DNA from: Myxococcales bacterium
GTDB lineage: Bacteria; Myxococcota_A; Polyangia; Fen-1088
Direction: 5' to 3'
Length of the DNA: 34,006 nucleotides
Assembly: GCA_003158395.1 (NCBI GenBank)
Contig: PMIX01000126.1
Location: 1 to 34,006 of the forward strand
Shown here: piece by piece, positions 29,111 through 34,006 of the stretch
How the letters are laid out: each line of letters opens with the position of its first letter
How positions within the stretch are numbered: position 1 is the stretch's first letter
The notes under the pieces: generated by a model
The model's database searches: none
What the model was told of the DNA's origin: nothing
What the model saw: only the letters and a program-made list of their open reading frames with translations
Program-made: the position numbers and the translations under genes

Positions 29111-29346
29111 CCGACGACAGCGTCCTACGCGTCCACGCCTCCACGCCACGGAAGCTGCAGACCCAGCGACGGGTGGAGTCTCTCCAGACCCCACGAGCGC
29201 ATCGAACTGCAGCGGCCTTGCCCGTGTTTGCCTGCCCTCGCGAGGACCTCGGGCCTTCCAGTAGGCGTCCTGTCCGGCATCTCCACTGCCCATGGGCTCC
29301 TTCGCAGCTTTCCTGCCCGCCGGCCGGTCGAGGATCCGAGGATCCT

Positions 29347-29368
29347 GCAAGACTCTGGCACTGCCCCT
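29347..29368 (+). repeat. Dispersed short repeat copy 2, preceded by GTCGAGGATCC...GATCCT
   Basis: GCAAGACTCTGGCACTGCCCCT. Confidence 0.85.
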
Positions 29369-29390
29369 ACGCCGGCCGGTCGAGGATCCC

Positions 29391-29415
29391 GCAAGACTCT
29401 GGCACTGCCCCTGCG
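29391..29415 (+). repeat. Dispersed short repeat copy 3, preceded by GCCGGCCGGTCGAGGATCC
   Basis: GCAAGACTCTGGCACTGCCCCTGCG, 44 nt after copy 2. Confidence 0.85.
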
Positions 29416-29420
29416 CGCCG

Positions 29421-29565
29421 CTGGATCCCGTACCTGCACGCGGCGGCCGAGCCCGTCGTATTCCCACCCCGTCTCCGCCCCGTCCGGCGTGCGCAGCAGC
29501 ACCAGGTTGCCCGCCCCGTCGTAGCCCAGCATGGTCGAGTGCCCAGACGGATCGCTCACTGCCGA
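29421..29565 (-). pseudogene. Truncated Rhs YD-repeat fragment
   Basis: Encodes SDPSGHSTMLGYDGAGNLVLLRTPDGAETGWEYDGLGRRVQVRDPA, near-identical to ADPSGHSTVLGYDRAGNLVLLRTPDGAETGWEYDGFGRCVQVRDPA in the large Rhs gene (about 32866-33005). Confidence 0.85.
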
Positions 29566-29882
29566 ACCAAGACCGGCCAGCGAGGAGAGCAGCAAGGCTG
29601 CGGCGCGTAGCACGAGGACATCCTACTTCAACTTGACCATGCCGGGACAGATGCGGCAGCCTGACCGGCGATAGCGTCCACTCCCTCCGCGGCGCGGAAA
29701 TCCCAGGCCCAGCGGTGGGAGTCTGTCCGGGCGTCGTGAACGCACTGAAACTTCGGCACCCTCCCCATCCCCGTCGGCCCTGCCGAGATGCTCTCGCCTT
29801 CCAACAGGCGCCGGGGCCGGCGCTTCACCTGCTCCTCGCCTCCCTTGCCAGCCCTTCACAGCGCCTGTCGGTCGAGGATCCT

Positions 29883-29907
29883 GCAAAACTCTGGCACTGC
29901 CCCAGCG
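29883..29907 (+). repeat. Dispersed short repeat copy 4, preceded by GGTCGAGGATCCT
   Basis: GCAAAACTCTGGCACTGCCCCAGCG. Confidence 0.85.
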
Positions 29908-30104
29908 TGCTGGCCGGCGACATGCTGGCCAGCACGGAGATGAGCAGGGCTGCCGAGTGAAGCACGCAGGACATCCCACTTCAGCTCGACCGTGCAGGGG
30001 CACCCAGGTGCACATTGACATCACTCGGCTCCGTTGAGCTTGACGAGGGTCCCTGATCCACAGGCACGGATTCCTCAGTGATCATCTCGGGCAAGATCGG
30101 GCCG

Positions 30105-30464
30105 TCAGTAAAGTTGTTCGAAATCCCGAACAACACTCAGGCCATCAGCCGGAATCTCACGAGGCCGCTCGTAGGCCAGCACCACACCATTGCTGTCCCG
30201 AAAAGTTTCGGGGTATTGCTTTCCGCTCCGGCATAGCATCTCACCGCACTGCGAACAGCTAAGCGTCTTTAGCTTTTCGTTGAGTGGAGGTCCTACGTAG
30301 ACCATTTTGGTAATGTTGACTGCATAGAGATGTCCACAGCCTATGCACACAATGAGGTCATGTCCCTGGTTCTCCTCGGGAAACGTTATCCAGTGGCCGT
30401 CCTCCAACTGCCCCGCACTATTGGCAAGCGAAATCGGCCAACATCGCACCGGTTCGCTCTTCAC
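30105..30464 (-). CDS. Putative zinc-ribbon immunity protein for the adjacent Rhs toxin
   Basis: 119 aa, GTG start overlapping the Rhs stop (GTGA); CxxC pairs VCIGCGHLY...LSCSQCGEMLC; position directly after a polymorphic toxin gene. Confidence 0.6.
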   Translation of the reverse strand: MKSEPVRCWPISLANSAGQLEDGHWITFPEENQGHDLIVCIGCGHLYAVNITKMVYVGPPLNEKLKTLSCSQCGEMLCRSGKQYPETFRDSNGVVLAYERPREIPADGLSVVRDFEQLY

Positions 30465-33400
30465 TTGACAACCTCCACACTTCCATTGAGTACGTTTGTG
30501 TTCAGCGTTCCTGGGGCACGAACCGAAGGAGCCGTGATACTGTCCGCATTGATAGGATGTTCCACAACGTAATTGCGCGGGACGACATCGCTCACCGCTT
30601 CAGCGCCAGGTCTGTATTGGACTGTCAACACCTCGGGCGTAACACCTGGATTATGGTGAGTGAACTCCGCGATGGCTCCTTCGGGCGTGTTACTGAGGTA
30701 CGTTCCATGGCTACCAAGCCGCCCTGGCTTTGTGCCTGGACGAAAGCCACTCTTGCGAATTGCGGCTGCCGCTTCGGGTGACGTCGCATGGTAGCCGATC
30801 CTGGTTTTCGCAGCCTTCGTTGTTCCACACAACTCGTTCAGTCCAAACGGATCCCTCCATGCCAACGAATCGGCAACATAGGCGTAGGGCGCCAGCCCAC
30901 CTCTGAGCCCGATCGGATCCTGGCTGACGTACTCGCCCGCCTCAGGGTCGTAGTACCGGAACCTGTTGTAGTAGAGCCCCGTTTCCGCGTCCTCGTACTG
31001 GCCGGGCCAGCGGAAGGGACACGCTTGCCGGTCGCCGACGATGTTGCGTAGCTCGCCATAGATGCTGACGTCGGCGGACCACAGGGTCTTGCCAGCGGCA
31101 TCCAGCATCGCGGTGGGGGTGCCGAGGTGGTCGGTGATGATGCTGTGCTGTTCGTTGCCGCCAAGCTTCGCGATGGGAGTGAAGGTTTCGGGTTCGAAGA
31201 TCCAGGTGGTGAAGGGAGCGTCGCCCCTCTCCCCAACCCTCTCCCCGCTGCGCGGGGCGAGGGGGCCGGAGGTGGTGAAAGGAGCGTCGCCCCTCTCCCC
31301 GCTGCGCGGGGCGAGGGAGCCGGAGCTTGCTTCGTTCCCGCTCTCCCCGCTGCGCGGGGTGAGGGGGGCGGAGGGCGGCGGGCCTTGGGCGGGCTGCTCG
31401 GAGAGCACGGCCTGGCGCTGGCGGATTGCGGCCTCGGTGGCGGCGGCCTGGCCCTCGGGCGCGGGGGCGACGTCGGCGGGCAAAGCCGCGGGATCCACTT
31501 CCACCCACTCGTGCACGGGCACGTTGCCGTCCCAGACCCACTTCGTGGTCTTGCCCTGGTACTTCTTCCACACCCGCCTTCCCAGGGCGTCGTAGCCGAA
31601 TTCTACTTCCTTGCCGTCGGGGCGCACCACCTTGGCCAGCATCCCGGCGGCGTTCCACTCGTATTTCCAACACCGGCCGTCGGGCAGCAGTTTCTGCGCC
31701 AGGTTGCCTTCGGGATCGTACGAGTATCTCGTCACACCCTCGGGGGCGTAGCTCTCGAGCAGCTGACCGGCTAAGCCGTACTTGCGGTCGCGCCGCTCAT
31801 TCGTCCTGAACAGATTCCCGACCGCATCGGGCATGCGCAGGTCCACCTTGCCGTCTTGGTAGGCCGCCGACACCAGGTTGCCCAGCCCATCGTGGCTGAA
31901 CTGCACCGGGCCGCGCAGAGCATCCACGATCATCTTCAGTCGGTCGTTGGGCTCCCAGACGTACGACTTGGCTCCCACCAGCTTGCGACCGGACCAGATC
32001 TCGTGCTTGACCGGCCGGCCTAGTTTGTCGCGCTCCCAGCGGCTGCGCACACCGCCGGGCAGATGGCGCTCCAGCTCTAGGCCGAGCTGGTCGCGCGTGA
32101 ATCGCGCTTCCCAGGGGGAGGATCCAGCGTCCTTCTTCGGTTCGCTACCGGAGGACACCACCGGTCCGCCCCCAGCCCGCATCGCGATCACGTCCCCCAC
32201 AACATTGCGCTCGATCTCCAGCGCGTGGCCGCGGCTGGTCTTCATCCGCAGACGCAAGCCCAGGGGGCCGTACTCGCTTGCGACGGTGTCTACCCCTTGT
32301 TTCTCTTTCACCACCCGGCCCAGGATGTCGCGCTCCAACTTCACCACCGCGGTTCCGTTGTCTGCCGCAACCAATTCGCCGTCGGGGCGGTAGGTGTACT
32401 TCTCCTCGCCCACCGGAGCGCCCGCCGGGTCCAGGTGTTTTACGCCCACCACGCGGCCGGCCTTGTCGTACTTGTACTCGCTGGCCAGACCCGCGGGCCG
32501 CAGTACCCTGTGCACCCGGCCGGCCTTGTCGCGCTGGTATTTCCGGCACAGGCCGTCGAAGCCGTACTCTTCGCTCACCTCGCCGGTCGGCCCCAGCACG
32601 AACCGGTAAACGGCCCCTGCCTCGTTGTGGATGGCCACAAGCTGCTCCTCGGTGTCATAGCTGAAGTGCACCGTGGTTCCGGCCTGAGCACGCTTCACCA
32701 GCCGTCCCATCCCACCGTACGCGAACTGCACGTCGTACTGCTGGTCCTTGACTGCCACCACATTGTCTTCCCCGTCGTAGCGCAGCTCGCGCACGTTGCC
32801 GTCGGGCTCATATACCCGCGCGATCCGGCCCAGCGCATCTACTTGCCGCCGCTCGATGTTGCCCGCTGGATCCCGTACCTGCACGCAGCGGCCGAACCCG
32901 TCGTATTCCCACCCGGTCTCCGCCCCGTCCGGCGTGCGCAGCAGCACCAGGTTGCCCGCGCGGTCGTAGCCCAGGACAGTCGAGTGCCCAGACGGATCAG
33001 CGACTGCCTCCAGCCGCGGCCCGGCCCACACAAACCGCGTGCGCTGACCGAGCGCGTCCTCGCGTTCTATCAGTCGTCCCTGCTCGTCGTAGCGCCACTT
33101 CCACTCGCCGCCTGCCGGTCCCTGCAGCGCCACCGGCCGATCCTGTGCGTCGTACGCAATCTTGACCACGCTGCCGTCGGGCGACTTCTCCTCGACTAGA
33201 TTGCCCCGCTGGTCGCGCACCGATTCAGTCACCTGGCCAAGGGCATCCGTCTCGGCCACCACCTCGTTGAACTTGTTGCGCTCGCTCAGGGTCACGTTGC
33301 CCAGGGCATCCACCGTCTTCCACACCAGACCGTCGCGGTGGTGGTACACGGTCTTCTGCCCAAGCGAATTCTCAACCTCCGTCACCCCGGGCTGGTAGCG

Positions 33401-34006
33401 GAGCTTGTGGTCGTAGATCCCGTCGTCGCCCCAGGTGCGGATGCAGCGGGCGTGCTCGTCGCTCCCGTCGTACTCGAAGTAGAACGACAGCCCGTTGCGG
33501 TTCACTTCGCGCGCCAGCAGGTGGTCGCGGTACTCGAAGCGCATCGCCTGCTCCAGCGCGTTCCATACCGTCACCAGGTTGCCGCGATCGTCGTACTGGT
33601 AGCGCGCGAGAATGACTCGCTGCTCCGGGTTCTCGGGGTGCGGCCCCTCGATACGCTCGATCTGCCCGTGCCGGTCATGATGAATCGCAAAAACGCGGCC
33701 GCCTGAATCCACCATCTGGGCCAGCAGCCCGGCCGGGTTGTAGTGCAGACTGATGCGGTTTCCAAGCGCGTCCTGCATGCGCACCAGGCGCTGATAGTGG
33801 CTGCCTGGGCCGAAATGGAATTCCAGACCGTCAGCCGCGCGCACGCTGTAGCCGTGCTCGTCCCTGCGCAGGGTCAGCTTCTCTTTGCGATCGAAGTGCT
33901 CCTCGCCCGGCGCCAGTGGGGGCAGGGGCAGATGCCGCCCGTCCGCCGTGCGCAGGAGCAGCACCTTGTCGTCCACGTGCAACCCCACGTCGTAGCTGTG
34001 GTGCCA
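30461..34006 (-). CDS. Rhs/YD-repeat polymorphic toxin, 5' end beyond the window; C-terminal putative ADP-ribosyltransferase domain
   Basis: Open frame continues to the window edge (HHSYDVGLHVDDKVLLL...); YD repeats; Rhs core end YYNRFRYYDPEAGEYVSQDPIGLRGG...DPFGLNE; variable C-terminus TRIGYHATSPEAAAAIRKSGFRPGTKPGRLGSHGTYLSNTPEGAIAEF. Confidence 0.9.
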   Translation of the reverse strand, partial: WHHSYDVGLHVDDKVLLLRTADGRHLPLPPLAPGEEHFDRKEKLTLRRDEHGYSVRAADGLEFHFGPGSHYQRLVRMQDALGNRISLHYNPAGLLAQMVDSGGRVFAIHHDRHGQIERIEGPHPENPEQRVILARYQYDDRGNLVTVWNALEQAMRFEYRDHLLAREVNRNGLSFYFEYDGSDEHARCIRTWGDDGIYDHKLRYQPGVTEVENSLGQKTVYHHRDGLVWKTVDALGNVTLSERNKFNEVVAETDALGQVTESVRDQRGNLVEEKSPDGSVVKIAYDAQDRPVALQGPAGGEWKWRYDEQGRLIEREDALGQRTRFVWAGPRLEAVADPSGHSTVLGYDRAGNLVLLRTPDGAETGWEYDGFGRCVQVRDPAGNIERRQVDALGRIARVYEPDGNVRELRYDGEDNVVAVKDQQYDVQFAYGGMGRLVKRAQAGTTVHFSYDTEEQLVAIHNEAGAVYRFVLGPTGEVSEEYGFDGLCRKYQRDKAGRVHRVLRPAGLASEYKYDKAGRVVGVKHLDPAGAPVGEEKYTYRPDGELVAADNGTAVVKLERDILGRVVKEKQGVDTVASEYGPLGLRLRMKTSRGHALEIERNVVGDVIAMRAGGGPVVSSGSEPKKDAGSSPWEARFTRDQLGLELERHLPGGVRSRWERDKLGRPVKHEIWSGRKLVGAKSYVWEPNDRLKMIVDALRGPVQFSHDGLGNLVSAAYQDGKVDLRMPDAVGNLFRTNERRDRKYGLAGQLLESYAPEGVTRYSYDPEGNLAQKLLPDGRCWKYEWNAAGMLAKVVRPDGKEVEFGYDALGRRVWKKYQGKTTKWVWDGNVPVHEWVEVDPAALPADVAPAPEGQAAATEAAIRQRQAVLSEQPAQGPPPSAPLTPRSGESGNEASSGSLAPRSGERGDAPFTTSGPLAPRSGERVGERGDAPFTTWIFEPETFTPIAKLGGNEQHSIITDHLGTPTAMLDAAGKTLWSADVSIYGELRNIVGDRQACPFRWPGQYEDAETGLYYNRFRYYDPEAGEYVSQDPIGLRGGLAPYAYVADSLAWRDPFGLNELCGTTKAAKTRIGYHATSPEAAAAIRKSGFRPGTKPGRLGSHGTYLSNTPEGAIAEFTHHNPGVTPEVLTVQYRPGAEAVSDVVPRNYVVEHPINADSITAPSVRAPGTLNTNVLNGSVEVVK
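31239..31363 (-). repeat. Three REP-like palindromes inside the Rhs coding sequence
   Basis: CTCTCCCCGCTGCGCGGGG(C/T)GAG at 31239-31261, 31293-31315 and 31341-31363; stem CCCCGC/GCGGGG. Confidence 0.85.

Noticed and set aside
31239-31363. CRISPR-like array in the Rhs gene
   Set aside because: Three palindromes with uneven short spacing, in frame inside Rhs; REP-like, not CRISPR.
32225-33199. 324-aa plus-strand ORF
   Set aside because: Antisense to the Rhs YD repeats.

Overview
This is a GC-rich window that looks myxobacterial (Myxococcota): it has Gly-rich lipoproteins, a MYXO-CTERM-like tail and Cys-rich repeat proteins. All calls come from reading the sequence and the supplied ORFs; no searches were run. 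From left to right: a secreted protein and a Cys-rich tandem-repeat lipoprotein; a TMTC-like membrane/TPR protein; a DUF1566-type lipoprotein and a Gly-linker lipoprotein; a tightly overlapping four-gene operon (sensor histidine kinase, two periplasmic-binding-like proteins, TonB-dependent receptor); a RhlE-like DEAD-box helicase; a rhamnogalacturonan-lyase-like (PL11) protein; an Fpg/MutM-like glycosylase; an OmpA-family lipoprotein; a TPR-methyltransferase; and a kelch-like lipoprotein. The right end is an accessory region: a HEAT-like protein, orphan small ORFs, a Y1/RAYT-like transposase, degenerate repeats, truncated Rhs pieces, a zinc-ribbon putative immunity protein, and a large Rhs protein with a putative ADP-ribosyltransferase C-terminal toxin, cut off by the window edge. 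The two most interesting signals are (1) the histidine kinase/SBP/SBP/TonB-receptor operon, which has no transporter or response regulator next to it, and (2) the Rhs/RAYT region, where short palindromes sit in frame inside the Rhs gene and a dispersed repeat with a GG-N10-GC (sigma-54-like) core surrounds duplicated signal-peptide leaders and a Rhs fragment.
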